NCBI GenBank assembly: GCA_012861695.1
Contig: JAAOOA010000399.1
Span: 16,940,287-17,004,286, forward strand
Source: Trematomus loennbergii
Lineage: Eukaryota; Chordata; Actinopteri; Perciformes; Nototheniidae
Reading direction: 5' to 3'
DNA: 64,000 nt
Shown here: in pieces, positions 24,720-37,099 of the stretch
Layout: every line of letters begins with the position of its first letter
Position numbering within the stretch: position 1 is the first letter of the stretch
The notes under the pieces: model-generated
Databases searched by the model: none
The model's input: the letters and a program-made list of their open reading frames with translations, nothing else
What the model was told of the DNA's origin: nothing
Made by a program: the position numbers and the translations under genes

Positions 24720-26480
24720 AGCAATTCCCTCAGTAACTAGAAAATGCATTTCCTGGTGAAAATGTGTGTGCATGTTGTAAACTGTGAACATTTGTGGCTG
24801 AATTTAGCTGAAAATGCAGAAAAAGCTGAATATTATGTTAGTTGAATGTCTCTGTATGCTTTTAGCAACAAAAACCAAGTAAGTGTGTTGCTGAACTTAG
24901 CGGAGAAATGCAGAAAAGTGAAATGATTTGAATCAAAATGGTTGCAGCTCAAAAGCATTGCAATGACTTTGTTGAAAACTTGAAAGTGAAATGTTAAACT
25001 GGAAGAGTAGGAAAAATAGTGAAGAAGCTTAATATTTAAAAGAAAAGGTTTAAAAAAGGTATAAACAACCAAATGTATAGCCTCAATGTCCTGAAATAGC
25101 TGAATAAGTTAATAGTTGAATGGTTTATAGCTGAAAGTAGGCTGAAGGAGTTAGATATGAAATGTAAATAGTAGTGAATGAATATGTATTCAGAAGAGAA
25201 AAGAAAGTAAAAAGGCTTGGGAAAGCAGCAGAATATTTTAACTGCAAACTTTTGAACTAAAACCAAACGTCACCAATAATGTATAAAATATGTGGCACGT
25301 GTTGAAGTCAGTATGAAGTCTCCATCAAACAGAAAATAATAGGCTGAGACAGTCTTTAACTCCAGTCTGTTTGTTTGTGTTTGAGGTGACTACGTTATGA
25401 AACACCTGTGTGTGTAAGCCCAGAGATCAAAGGTTACCATGGTGACGACGTTATCAAACACCTGTGTACGTGAGCCCAGAGATCTAAGGTTACCATGGTG
25501 ACGACGTTATCAAACACCTGTATGTGAGCCCAGAGATCAAAGGTTTCCATGGAGATGTGCTGTGAAAGGAGAGCCTTTCCATTGTTCTGAATGAGAAATA
25601 AACCTCTTACATTTCTAACTATAGTTTGAAAACGGTAGCTGCTTTCGGTAAAATGTCAACCCGTGAAGCATGTCCAGGACCCTGAGCGTCTGAAGTGTGC
25701 TTTTTGTGCACTTTCGGGTCAATAATGTGGCATTTTTGGCAGATTTACTAAAGGTGAGCAGCTGCTGCTCTGAGGATAGATCAGGCTGAATTTACAATGG
25801 CTCTTAATGGAGACATGCTGAAAGTTTTTGTCACTTCATGCCCTCAAGAGGAATTTCGTTAAATGTTTTAACGTAAGAGAGGTTTTCCTACAATTCAAGC
25901 ATAAAATGATGTCCCAGGAGTGTAGGGTTTGGGAATTATGGCAGTTTAAAAAAGAAAAATGTAAGGCGAATTTCAAGCTCTCCTCCACTGTGACATCACA
26001 CACTCTAGCCTTAACGAGCTGCGTAATACACACTAATGTTAAAATCTGAAGAAGGCCTCTTTACCAAGCTCCAAACTAAGTTAAATATCTCAAAAAGTGT
26101 AAAAGATATCAAAAATCTGAATAAGATTTTAATAGTTGAATGTCTTGTGATCATTTTAAAGTTGGAATGAAGTCTCTAGCTGAAAGTAGTGGAAGGAGAA
26201 GCATTTGGCGCAAGGTGTAGTTAAAAGAGGATTTGAAGGTTCCTCTCATTGAGTTCAATGTTAAAAAATAGTTTAAAAAGCTGAATATTTCAAAAAGTAT
26301 AAAATATTTTGAAAAAGTCCCATAATGTGCTGAAAAGGCTGAATAGTTTGATATTTGAATGGTTTCTGTAGCTGAAAGTATGCTGAAGTTATTGAGAGCC
26401 AAAATATTGGTTTGAAATAATAATAATAATAAGATTAAAGATTCGAAGAACTATAGTGGAATGCTGTAAACAGCATTCAC
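24720..26480. repeat. Degenerate AT-rich repeat with GCTGAATA / AGTTGAATG words
   Basis: The words GCTGAA, AGTTGAATG and AAAAAGCTGAATA recur throughout, and the block ends with (ATA)n and AAGATTCGAAGAACTATAG. Looks like an old, internally repetitive element; contains the 56-bp minisatellite. No gene recognised. Confidence 0.4.
25385..25550. repeat. 56-bp minisatellite, three units
   Basis: Units 25385-25440, 25441-25496 and 25497-25550, each starting GGTGAC(G)ACGTTAT and ending AAAGGTT(A/T)CCAT with few differences. A partial fourth start (GGAGATG) follows. Confidence 0.9.
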
Positions 26481-26754
26481 AGGCAACTTCTTCCACAGTA
26501 CGCATAGGATGGTGTACTGTTAAAATATTGGCATAGTTCATCCCTGTGCTAGCATTATTATTGGTTTAACTAGCCTAACAGTATATTTTTAAAAACATTT
26601 AAAATGACCATCTTGAACAGCTACACCATTAAAATACTTCTAGGCAGATTGTGGACAGTAACAAAGTACATTTACTTAAGTACTGTACTGCTCCACTCCC
26701 ATTCAGGCAAATAGTGTTTCACTAAGCTGAACAGCCAATCAGAGTGATTTATTT

Positions 26755-26880
26755 TGCCGGCAGTGGAAGGACACGACGGTGCGGGACACATCAATCTGAG
26801 TAGGGCGACAGGACGCTCATCGACGGCCAGACATCTATCGACGGCCAAAATCGGCTTGGTGTGTCAGGGCCTTTACTTGC
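26755..26880. repeat. MITE end fragment
   Basis: CGACGGCCA occurs twice, followed by CTTGGTGTGTCAGGGCC, a terminal sequence common in fish DNA transposons. Confidence 0.45.
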
Positions 26881-26991
26881 AGTGTTACGCCGTCAACATA
26901 GAATGTTTCATCTGTAGTTGTATCAGCCTGATCAGGTTCTAGTTGATGAACCGTCCTCCTGGGCCCTTGCTTGTTATATGTTATATGTTAT

Positions 26992-27135
26992 ATGTTTGGA
27001 CTTGCAACACTTCTTGAAATTATTCCACCTTTTGCAGGTATGACACCGTTGACCATTAGCTGGACAGTTATCCCTCTTTGCTGCATGACTACCTCCACAG
27101 TTGAAGCAGTTGGAAATACAGCCGAATCCATTTTT
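26992..27135 (-). pseudogene. Retroelement gag zinc-knuckle remnant
   Basis: One minus-strand frame contains two cysteine clusters: CFNCGGSH with a later CPA, then CHTC and NNFKKCC. This is the spacing of Ty3/gypsy-type gag zinc knuckles, although a usual His in the second knuckle is Asn here. Neither pol nor LTRs adjoin it, so it is a decayed fragment of a retrotransposon. Confidence 0.5.
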
Positions 27136-27276
27136 TCTGATTGAGGTTTCATTTTGTTGTCACATTTTCGTGTTCCTCTGTGGTAAGTCTGAACTGAATC
27201 TACATTTGTGGCAGAGTGCTGTGGCATTGCTAGCGTTTTATTGTGCTCTTCAGTCATCTCATGGATCTGACAGATG

Positions 27277-28127
27277 TTAAAGGTCCCATGTCATGCTTTT
27301 CCGGTTATTACCCGTCCCCTTGTGTGTTATGAAGGTTTGTATGCATGTAAACGGTCTGCAGAGTAAAAAACCCTGAAAGCACACCCTGTAGCGAGTAAAA
27401 CTCTAACACAGAAAAATACCTCCCCAAAATGCCTCGTTGGAGATTTCTCATTTTCTTCCTGGGGACTGTGACGTGTGAATACCCAGAGGCCGCACCCTCT
27501 GCCAGCCTTTCACGAAACAAAGCTTCCCAAACCTTTCAGCGATCCTACTTTGTTTGGACCAGCGGGAGATTCGGGTACACAACCTGTAAGTATTCATTGT
27601 TGTTTGTGTATTTATGATGTTTAAAACAAACAAGGTATCTACCACGACTGTTTAAATGGGTAAACGTTTTTCGGACTACTACGTTGGGATCGTGGAGAAA
27701 TGCTCTCCACAGACCCATGCTCACAGCGTTATAAACCTTTTTCTTACTCAATATCAAGCCACACTTATTGTTTTTACTTCGGCTGTCAGTTTTTGTGTGT
27801 GCTCAGGATGAGTTTCGCTTGTTCTAGCTGTATCGCCAAGCCTGTCTGCTCCTGCAGCAGCCCGCAGCAGTGTGTGTCTGTGTGTGCGAGCAGCAACGAG
27901 CCTGTCAGCTTCTCGACCAATCAGAGCACACTGGGCTCACAGGGAGGGGGGGCAGGTGCTTCAACAAGCCGTTTAGGACAGAGAGTGAATACCGGTGATA
28001 CACATACTTTACAGAGATGCTGTATGCGAACCAATGTGAGTTTGGAAAATTGCACAGTATAATCTATTTTAGTATACCTCAACATGGAATTATGATCAGT
28101 AGAAATGGCCATGACATGGACCTTTAA
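27277..28127. mobile_element. TTAA-ended MITE family C
   Basis: 851 bp with inverted ends TTAAAGGTCCCATGTCATG and the inverse of CATGACATGGACCTTTAA, TTAA at each border. Internal open frames (27429-27617, 27700-28062) are Cys/Ser-rich but match nothing I know and are taken as non-coding. Confidence 0.8.
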
Positions 28128-28261
28128 CAGCCTTGATTAGTGTTAAATCACAGTCTCTCAGGAGCACTTTCCTTAAGTTGTCATTACTGATACCACAGAC
28201 TAGTCTATATCTGATTAGTTCTTCACAGAGATTTCCAAAGTTGCAGCTTTTTGCCTTGATC

Positions 28262-28471
28262 CTTATGGCCCGTCCACACAGCGGCGTGCGATGAAGCTTC
28301 AACGCTTCTGCCCATTCACTTTGAATGGGGTGACGTCAAGCTTCGCCGAACTGTATTGCGGAGCGAAGCGTAGCTTTGCGCGCGTTGCTCGCTGCAAAAA
28401 GTTGAGCAATGTTCAACTTTTGGCACGGCACGCTTAAACCGTGCTACGCGCTGCAGTGGAAATGCGCCATT
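28262..28471. repeat. Fused repeat fragments
   Basis: Left part (CCGTCCACACAGCGGCG...) looks like the end of a fish MITE, and 28421-28471 (GGCACGGCACGCTTAAACCG to AATGCGCCATTA) matches the right end of the element at 11605-12360. Confidence 0.55.
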
Positions 28472-28924
28472 AGATTGATCTCTGTTTGAACCCTCATGCA
28501 ATGAAACAAGTAGAAACAGTCAATGTTAAATGCTGACAAATTGGCATCATGAATGAAAAGGTTATTTGGAAGTTTTTAAGGGATTTCATTATCTGTGATT
28601 AATTATAGTTCAGAGAGGTATTATTACAATGTAGTTCTCAAGGGCATCAATGCACTCACTCTGCCATTTGCTAAAGGTCTTAGCATCCAAAGATCATTGA
28701 CACATCCGTCCTGCTGCAGTTTCCTCCCCCATACTCTGCATCTATTCTAATTGTCACAGCGATTGACTCCCATTATAAGCCAATTCTCCTTTTTAACTAA
28801 AAACAATTGAGTTTGGTTCTCTTGTTTCTGCCTCAGGCGAGCACTAGAGCTCAGCGACATTTCAGACACTTCACAGTCAACAGCGTACAGACAGAGGATG
28901 AATTAAAAGTTAAAGAGGATGAGT

Positions 28925-30250
28925 CTGGGGGTGTTTCTCAATGTCGAGGACGCTTCCTTGGTAGGACATGTCTTCCGAGTCAAGGGGTGTTTCTCAATGT
29001 CGAGGAAGGCTCCTCCAGATCCACTATTTCAAGGATGCTACGTCATCGAGTCCCACCGAAGGACTGTTCCAATGTCCAGGATCCTTGGAATTCTACCGAG
29101 GCCGGCGTCCTTCGTTGCGGGAAATTTCGAGGCTGCACATGTGTATCCTCCGCGGTCTTAAAATCCCCACAATGCTTTGCGCACGGACCAATTTCCAAAA
29201 TCTTTGGCGGAAATCGCGCTCCATTTAAGGCGGGGCCTCGCATATGATGCACACCTGCACACCTGTTAGCCTGTTCCACCATTTTTTGATATCCGAGGCT
29301 AGGAAGGATTCTTGCCTAGCATCTGAAGGACCTGACTCGGAAGACATGTCCTACCAAGGAAGCCTCCTCGACATTGAGAAACACCCAGGTCCTTCAGAGG
29401 CTAGGCAAGAATCCTTCCTGGCATTCAGAGAACGAAGAATGGAACAGGCTAGCAAGTGTGCAGTGTGCATCATATGTGAGGCCCCGCCTTAAATTGAGCG
29501 CGATTTGTTTGAAAACTCATAACTGATTTGTGAAGATCGTACTTGAGTAACTGTATTTTGTAAAATGATCATCTCTCCAGGACAGAACCACTAAACTAAC
29601 ATAGAACGTTCTCCTTCTGTTTGCAGCCTTGAAAAAGTCCTGGAGGATAAGCAGCCATAAGAAAATCATAAAATCACCATCACCAATCAATAATAAAATG
29701 TGTATTCATATATCATACTTGATGTCTGCAAACCTTTTTTACACATATTGGTGCACATTGTAGCATAAACCACAAATATCTACAAAAGAGGCAAAGTCAA
29801 AACAAGGTTCATTTTAATTATTTATTTAGGTGCAAAACGCTCTAAGGTCTCATTCACACCTAATAGTCCGCTTCTCTGGTGCGCACCAGACGACAGTTTG
29901 TTACATTGTTTCATTTTTCAGAAGGTTCGGTTTGCGTTCACACGGGCAAAACTCAAAAGGACTATAAACTTTAAACACAAGTCATGTGCACATTTACTAC
30001 GCCACTGAACATACTTACTTTTAAGATTTTGGAAATTGTTCCGTGCCCAAAGCATTGTGGGGCTTTTAAGACCGCCGAGGATACACATGCGCATCCTCGA
30101 AATTTCCCGCAACGAAGGACTCAGTCCTCGGTAGAATTCTAAGGATCCTGATCTGGACATTGGAACAGACCTTCGGCGGGATTCGATGATGTAGCATCCG
30201 TGAAATAGTGGCTCTGAAGGATCCTTCCTTGACATTGAGAAACACCCACA
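28925..30250. repeat. Palindromic repeat complex with GGGTGTTTCTCAATGTCGAG units
   Basis: Contains several units starting GGTGTTTCTCAATGTCGAGG at about 28930 and 28985 on the plus strand and, inverted, at about 29367-29388 and 30227-30248. The 28985-29210 unit reappears inverted at about 30015-30248 with roughly 85-90% identity by eye. A second fold-back pairs about 29215-29331 with 29387-29505. Probably nested copies of one terminal-inverted-repeat family. Long open frames inside (28807-29247, 29918-30376) are artefacts of the repeat. Confidence 0.75.
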
Positions 30251-31294
30251 CAATGAGGAGAGGAGACAACTGACAACAAAGTGATGTCGACCACTTGCAC
30301 TACATGTCTGGGTGAACAACGTTAAGCTGCTGATAACAGCTTCTGTGGGATTTTTGCTCCAGCTGCCAAGTTTCACTGTCTAAACACAATCAGCTGTGCA
30401 TGAACTCTACCTTGATGATGTAGGGGTTGATAAATAGACAATGTTGGGGATGGTACTTTGAAGGTGTAGCTTTGAAAACAACATATTACTCCAACATTCC
30501 CCTACCATTGGGATACATCTAGTTGGTACTGCTGATGTTAAGAAAAAGTAGTTCAATGTATTCTGTAAACAAATTATCAAAATGACACAGTTCATGTGAT
30601 AGTGAATTATAACAAAATACAATATAACATTTTTGACATGTAAGCAAAAAATGCAACTCAATTGTTTTTTATCCCAAAAAGGTGCCGACTAGTTTAGAGG
30701 ACGTACATACTGTAAACCTACCAACAGCAAAAAATTATTCGAAAAATTGAAGTATAGAATCAATAGTAAAAAAAAGCAACAATAAACAACATCCCTTTTC
30801 CCAAGTGTGTGGTATAACTGATTTTATGTTTAATTACAAGCCACTACTTCCTAACACTGTAGTGTAAATGTTTAACATTTACATTACAAATTGAATTTCC
30901 TGGATGAAAAACAAGGAATCAATTAGAGCATGCGGTACTACACAGTTTTGATTACTCTGTGCCAAAAACACATTTTCTCTTTACGATTGGATGTTGAGAT
31001 TTGACCTTTTGTATATTTGTCTGCCAAGCAGAAATACATTCTTTTGCTGGGCAGACATTGTGAGGAGCTCACACAAATTGCTAAGTGAACGCCTACATTT
31101 CTACTGAGTGCAATCACACATCACTCTGAACAAGAGGAGGATGATGTATCCATCAATATGGTGGTAAATGGACTAGACACATTATCAGGACAGACACGAC
31201 AAACAAAACATCAGAGGCAAAATGTCCCTTTAATTTGCACAAATGGGACAAAAAGTAAATTGTTGAAGCATTTATGTTGTGTCATAGACTTTGT

Positions 31295-33212
31295 CACAAT
31301 GCTTTATTTTTATTTATTGAGGTCATAGTGGCCCTGTGTTGTGTTTTTATGTGTTATGTGGATGTATTTTGGAGAGGGTGAATGTCGGGTCATCACACTG
31401 GACTCAAATCCACAAACCTTTACAACAGGAGACAAAAGACACAATGTAAAAATAAACACCATCCTTTTTTGGTGCAAGGTCTGAAAAGGACAATGTGTTT
31501 CTGTTTACACTGAAATTAAAAAGTAAACAAAAAATAAACCCTGTCATTTTTCCAAAAACATTATCTTTAGGGGTGATTAACCAGTATCGAACTTTGCAAA
31601 AATAAAAAAGTTTATTTTCAATCAACTTCAAATACCTGAAGTTAAAAGGGCTTAATTAATGTAAATAAACAATGTCCACTAAATGGAGGATCAACACAGG
31701 ATTAACGAAAGCATGCAACTCAATATATTTTAATAGGAAACAAATAAATGTCAGTGTTATAACAGTGGCACAGAACAACTGTTCATCATGAAAACAATTC
31801 AAAGCTTCTTCTAAAAAACTAAACTTCAAATCCGAATACAGAGCATGGACACGCGGACAAAGAGCAAAGCAAAGAGGCAGCAGGATGAGCTCCTTATCTG
31901 ATGATTCAAATCTTCCCTTAACACCTGGACTCCACTGAACAGCCATTTTTCTTTGTCGTACTGTCGATGTTTGTGTTTTTATAATGGAGAGTCTGTTTTG
32001 TTATGGCACAATGTGATCTAAGAGAGACACTTAAATGAAATATGTTTCATATATAGCCCTCCCTCCCACCAAGACATGACTGCTAGTGATGCTGCTGTAT
32101 CAGATAAACAAACATAAATGGCTATTTATTTGCCTAACAGACAATATTCAAATCACGTCTTTATTTACCCTATTTTCAGGGTGTTTGAAGGTCCTCGGAA
32201 ATGAAAACCAACTAACCAAACCAAGTTAATCTCAAAACACCTCAAATATAATTTGCGCAATTATGTTTTGACTTTCTGCTAGACTTCTAATGTACAACCA
32301 CACATAACTTCACAGAAATACATTTCTGAGAAAGTCCAACATGAAACAGAGCGACACAAAGTCACAAAAATATGTTTTTAATAAATAATGTTTAATCAAA
32401 TACCACAATGATAAAGCGGTTTTTGTTTCTGCTACCTTGTCAACAGATATATGACAATTCCTCTGAGTCCTTTTTGGGTCAAAGCCATTGTGATATTGCA
32501 ATATTTATGAGAATCCTTCCTGTCCCCTTCATTTTACAAAAGTGATTTTTAACTGTCCTAAGATGCATTTTGTTCCTCTTGTATCAAATTACTTGTGAAT
32601 ATGTTTTGTTTTGTGAAGTTTAAGTACAGACATCACTCCGCAAAGGTTGAAATTGCTACAATAAACTTAAGCACGACCATATTTTCACAAAATAAACATA
32701 GAGTGGGTAGACAAAATAACAAAGACACCTTTCAATATGAAACTCAGTACAACAACAGTACAAAGCTTGAGGACAACACAACTCTCACACCTGTCAGTTA
32801 AGTAAAATGATAAAGTAAGGGGCAGGTTAGCTAGCTTAGCATAAAGACTGGAAACAGGGGAAAACAGCTAGCATGGCTCTGTCCACAGCCCATTTGTCCT
32901 AGTAGCCAATCCTGGTAATGAAACCCCCCCAAAAATCCATTGCTGTCTAAAACCATTAACCACCCTCAAAAAGAAATGTAAGTACCTCTCTACAAGAACG
33001 TGAATAACTGTTTTTTTTACCAAAGCATGAAACTAGCATCCAGTTGTGTTTACATCTCCCTGTATTTCACAATATTGAATACATTTGGAGGTGTTTCTGT
33101 TATTTTGTCTACCCCCTGTATCTCTCTGGTTGATTTCACTCTAATCCAACTTTCCGCTCTCCCCGGGCTGTTAGCATATCTGACCCTCCGACCCTCCGGA
33201 GCCTCGCCTCGA
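31295..33212 (-). other. Probable 3' UTR of the TMEM88-like gene plus repeat
   Basis: No gene was recognised between the TMEM88-like stop and a cluster of minus-strand AATAAA signals around 31300-31320, so this could be a 1.9 kb 3' UTR. The stretch 32820-32890 (TAGCTAGCTTAGCATAAAGA) is a common fish interspersed repeat. A 96-codon open frame at 31656-31946 has no recognisable features. Confidence 0.3.
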
Positions 33213-35913
33213 TCAGACCCAGGCGTGGAGGCTGCCGGCCCAGTCCAACAGTCGCCCTCGGTACCAGGCACGTGAGATCGGCTGAATGAGAAGCAGGATT
33301 CGAAACCTTCGGACCAGCCCGCAGAAAATGGCCGCCGCCACGACCACGAGCGGTGACATCATCACAAAACCCAAGATGATGAGGGCGGAGCAGCTGTTGT
33401 CGTCAAGGTAGCGGCATATCGCAGAGGGGGCGTCAAGGACCTACAAGGAAAAACACAGAGGCATCATTAAAGCAGACATGGGGGGGCCCAGAGGACATGA
33501 TGCACCTTTTGGGATCAGCAGGGGCTTCTTCTCTTCTGTCACAAAGCAAAGAGGTGGGAATTGTTATTTGTGTGTGTTGATCTATGCTCGATGTGCAGAA
33601 TGACGTTGTGGGTAGTGGGCTGTGAAAGAGTTTCTCCCAGCCTCCCTCCGCAGTTCAGATAAGAAATGGCTCAGTAGCTGTAGTAACCCTCTGAGCTGTC
33701 AATCACCTTGTGAGGGCGAACGAGAGGGAGGAGGAAAGAGATGGGAACTATAAAGACGTAAAACGGGCAGCTTCACAACACTAACATCTTCACAAAAACA
33801 TACAGACACAAAGTACGAGAACATCATCTCTTTCTCTGTCAAGCCCACTCAGACAAACTAAATCTCCTATTGTAAGACTTTTCAAAAGGAGCTTCTCCTC
33901 CACCAAAAGCACCCTAGCAACGGCAGTGTCTAACTCACTCATGAACACACAGACACACACACCTCTGTCAAGTGCACTGTGCTCTCTCACAGTACAGCGT
34001 GTCAGTGCACAGCTGGCACCAAACCAGACACTCTTGTCTTCTCAGTGGGGCCCTTTCGCCATGTTCAGTCTGTCTCCACAAAAGGGAGAACTCTCTGACT
34101 GACATTGTCTGTAATTGTTTGCTCAGAACTGACATTTGCTCTGGCATAACCGCGATAATAGTCGCGTTGCACGCGCACGCATTCAATGTTCTTCATTATT
34201 GTATGCTCTTGTCATACTTCAGAAACCAAATCATTCAACACAGGGAAACCAGGGGAAAGGACCAACTGTATCGAATGTAGGATGTGGTGTTATGAACAAT
34301 ATGTTATGAAACCCGTTGGTTGTGAATTTCAGTTTTAAAGCCTCGAGGTAAGCATTTTGACCATCACCATCTTGTATATTTGGAACCATACGTGACTGGA
34401 GAGGGTGGAGCAAAATGCCAAAACAACCAAGCACTGAACAAGACATATTGAAGTGACCATAAATGTTTTAACTGACTTAAATTTGATAACATCCATGAAC
34501 TGAAAACACTTTGAGGGTTAATGTTGTAAACTGAAGAAACTGACAACATTCAACAAAAGGGGTAGCAACCTGTCAATCCCAAGATAGCCCAAACCAAAGT
34601 CAGGAAAAGGGTAATTTTACTCATACACTTCTATGCAACCCGAGATTTCCTTTTGTAATGATGGCCATTAGAGAGAATGCAGGTTTAAGGCACTTTTCCA
34701 AATTGGCTTCATTTTAAATACCTCGAGGGTGCTGTTTGGTTACAACCTGTGCAGTGAGACGAAGACAAAGCTGTATATCTTCACAGCATGAATCAGCATG
34801 ATGCGTGCAATCACAATATTTTACTGATGATCTGTCTGCCCCGCATATCACTCATCCAAATAACAAGGCGCACCCTTCTCCTCACCTCATAACAAGAAAA
34901 CTGACAAGCTCCAGCATTCACTTTAATCAATTGAAAGCTTCAAAACTATAGGTACAACCCGGATAAAAAAGCCTGAAAAACGTTGTGGAGATAGTGTCAG
35001 GTATAGATGTATCACTGCTGTTAAAAAGGCTGTCTGTTTCCCTCAAAGACTCCAGGTGCCAGTTAGAGATAATCCTCTTTCTAAATGTCACAAGATTACT
35101 TGCCTAAACTTCCCTTGAAAAGTGCAGATGTCCTTCTTGTTGGATATGTAAACATACTGTCAGGTCGACACAGAGAGCACTTTCCTTTTTAAAGCTGCAG
35201 GACGTTTTTTTTAGCCACTCGGGGGAGCAGAATAAGCTGTAGAGACAACACTGACATATTATCACATTCAACATTATTATTCATCTATTTGATCATGTGA
35301 CTTTGTTCACATGATCAATAACTCTGCTTAAAGCTCTGTTTTGCTCTTCAACAACTCCTTGAGAAAGAAACGTCTGGCCCTCTAGCTAGTAAATACGTCT
35401 TAATGTTTACCTGTTATCCATTAACTGTGTCTGTCTGTCTTTTGGTGCTGTGTTTTGACTAAAAACAGGTGCTTGCTTTAGCTGAAACACGAAATTGATG
35501 ATCATTTTATGTGGGTTTACTTAATGAGCGACATTTTTACATCAGTAGTCAACTAGAATAATAGTAAACTTGTCCTCTCAGCTTGTAAATTAACAATAAC
35601 CACATAACAGAGTGATATCTCACCCTGGAGTGGCAGAGGAACCCGGCGTACAGCAGCAGCATTGCAGGAAGCAGCACCACAGAGAAGACAACAGCCAGGA
35701 GCAAAGCGCTGGCTGAAACCACAAAGATGTCCCAGAGGACGAGGGCCGCCCCACAGGCCAGGCATCCCCCCTGCCCCTGCGGCTGCCCCATGCACTGCCC
35801 CCGCTGTGGGCCACAGGAGGGGGCAGCATCTTCACTCCCTCCCCGATCCAGAACTCATCTTCTTTCTCTTCCTCGACTGAACCATCCTCCAGGTCCACAT
35901 CCACACCACACAT
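33213..35913 (-). CDS. TMEM88-family membrane protein (Dishevelled-binding type)
   Basis: Exon 35624 (donor GTGAGA) splices to 33440-33213 (stop TGA 33213-33215). The secure frame from ATG 35791 gives 131 residues: MGQPQGQGGCLACG, a hydrophobic stretch LLAVVFSVVLLPAMLLLYAG, then FLCHSR joined to VLDAPSAICRYLDD, a second membrane span around LIILGFVMMSPLVVVAAAIF, a basic loop, and the C-terminus AGSLHAWV. TMEM88 proteins have two membrane spans, an LLPA..L..GFLCHS motif and a C-terminal WV that binds the Dishevelled PDZ domain to inhibit Wnt/beta-catenin signalling; all are visible. A second ATG at 35913, right after a CCTCAG acceptor, opens an acidic frame (MCGVDVDLEDGSVEEEKEDE) with coding-like codon use that is one base out of phase with the membrane domain; adding one G in the G-run near 35776 would join them to about 172 residues. 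Whether this is an assembly error or real is open. TMEM88 versus TMEM88B orthology not decided. Confidence 0.85.
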
Positions 35914-36201
35914 CCTGAGGCAGAAGGAGAGATAGAAAATGAGAGAGCGGATTTAGGGGTAATACTGATACATCCCTTGAGTTGTTATTTAATGGATGAA
36001 AAAGAGATAGAATTAGAGAATATGCATGCAAAAACATTCCTGTGCCTTTTTAAATGTGTATAATGATAATCTGTTTTAATGGACAATTAAGTTATTTAAC
36101 ATATTTGCAATGCCCTGCCCCCTTCTTCTCTTTAAAAAAAAATCAATTCAGCCAATAACTCGTTAGACTATGTAAATGAGGAACATAGCCTGCTTTGACA
36201 G

Positions 36202-36385
<184 letters not shown>

Positions 36386-36787
36386 TGAGCTGTCTTCATC
36401 GTTCCTCTGGTCGGTGTCATTGATCAGGGCTTTGTCACTGAAGCACTAACTGTATGCCAATGCGTTCCATTTTAAATCGACTGAAATCTTTTTTATATTT
36501 AACCCTGAACGACCTGCTGCTGCTGAGCTGCATACACAAAGCAGGAGCATCACACTGGACAGGACACATGCTGTGCTTTTCTAACAGCATTTGCAAATCA
36601 CTTTAATCATGATTCCTAATCTGAATGCAGATTGTCTGCTTTATTTGCTTTTCCTTTATTTATTTTAGATCTGATTACTCTGCATTTTCTGTCTGGAAAC
36701 TGTCAGATGCAACAATCATTAATGCATTTGAAAGAGTTATGTAAACTATAATAAACAACACGATGTAAACGAGAATTGTTGCCATAC

Positions 36788-37075
36788 CTCCAAATCCCGT
36801 TAATCCAACCGGTGTGTTTGTGGTATAGTTCCTTTCCCGCTGATCCACTCGGAGCTCTTAATTGTATACGAAATGAAGGAAATACTTGTGTTCTTTTTTT
36901 TTGAAAAACAAGCAGCGGACAGAAGCACCTGTGTGTTGAACCCCGCGTGCTGCTGTAGTGCTGCTGTGTGAGAAACCTCGCGCGTCTGTGGGAGCGAGCG
37001 TCTCCGGGCCACGCGCACCATCGTTAAATGCGCGCTCACGTTGGTGAACAAAAATAACGTTTCCAAGCTGAAAAA
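36788..37075 (-). promoter_or_regulatory. Candidate first exon / CpG-rich promoter of the TMEM88-like gene
   Basis: GC- and CpG-rich DNA (densest at 36940-37040) lies upstream of the TMEM88-like coding exons on the minus strand. A donor-like TTTGGAG|GTATGG sits at 36788/36787 and would join the CCTCAG acceptor at 35914, one base before the ATG. Inferred from splice signals and composition only. Confidence 0.4.
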
Positions 37076-37099
37076 CAAACAAAGTTTTAGTTCCAATAT

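Noticed and set aside
27700..28062. 120-codon Cys/Ser-rich open frame
   Set aside because: It is inside the 851 bp TTAA-ended MITE and has no known motif.
28807..29247. 146-codon plus-strand open frame
   Set aside because: It runs through the inverted repeat complex, and a related frame (29918-30376) appears in the inverted copy, so it reflects repeat sequence and not a gene.
31656..31946. 96-codon minus-strand frame starting MAVQWSPGVKGRF
   Set aside because: It has a real ATG but no known motif, and lies in what may be the 3' UTR of the TMEM88-like gene.
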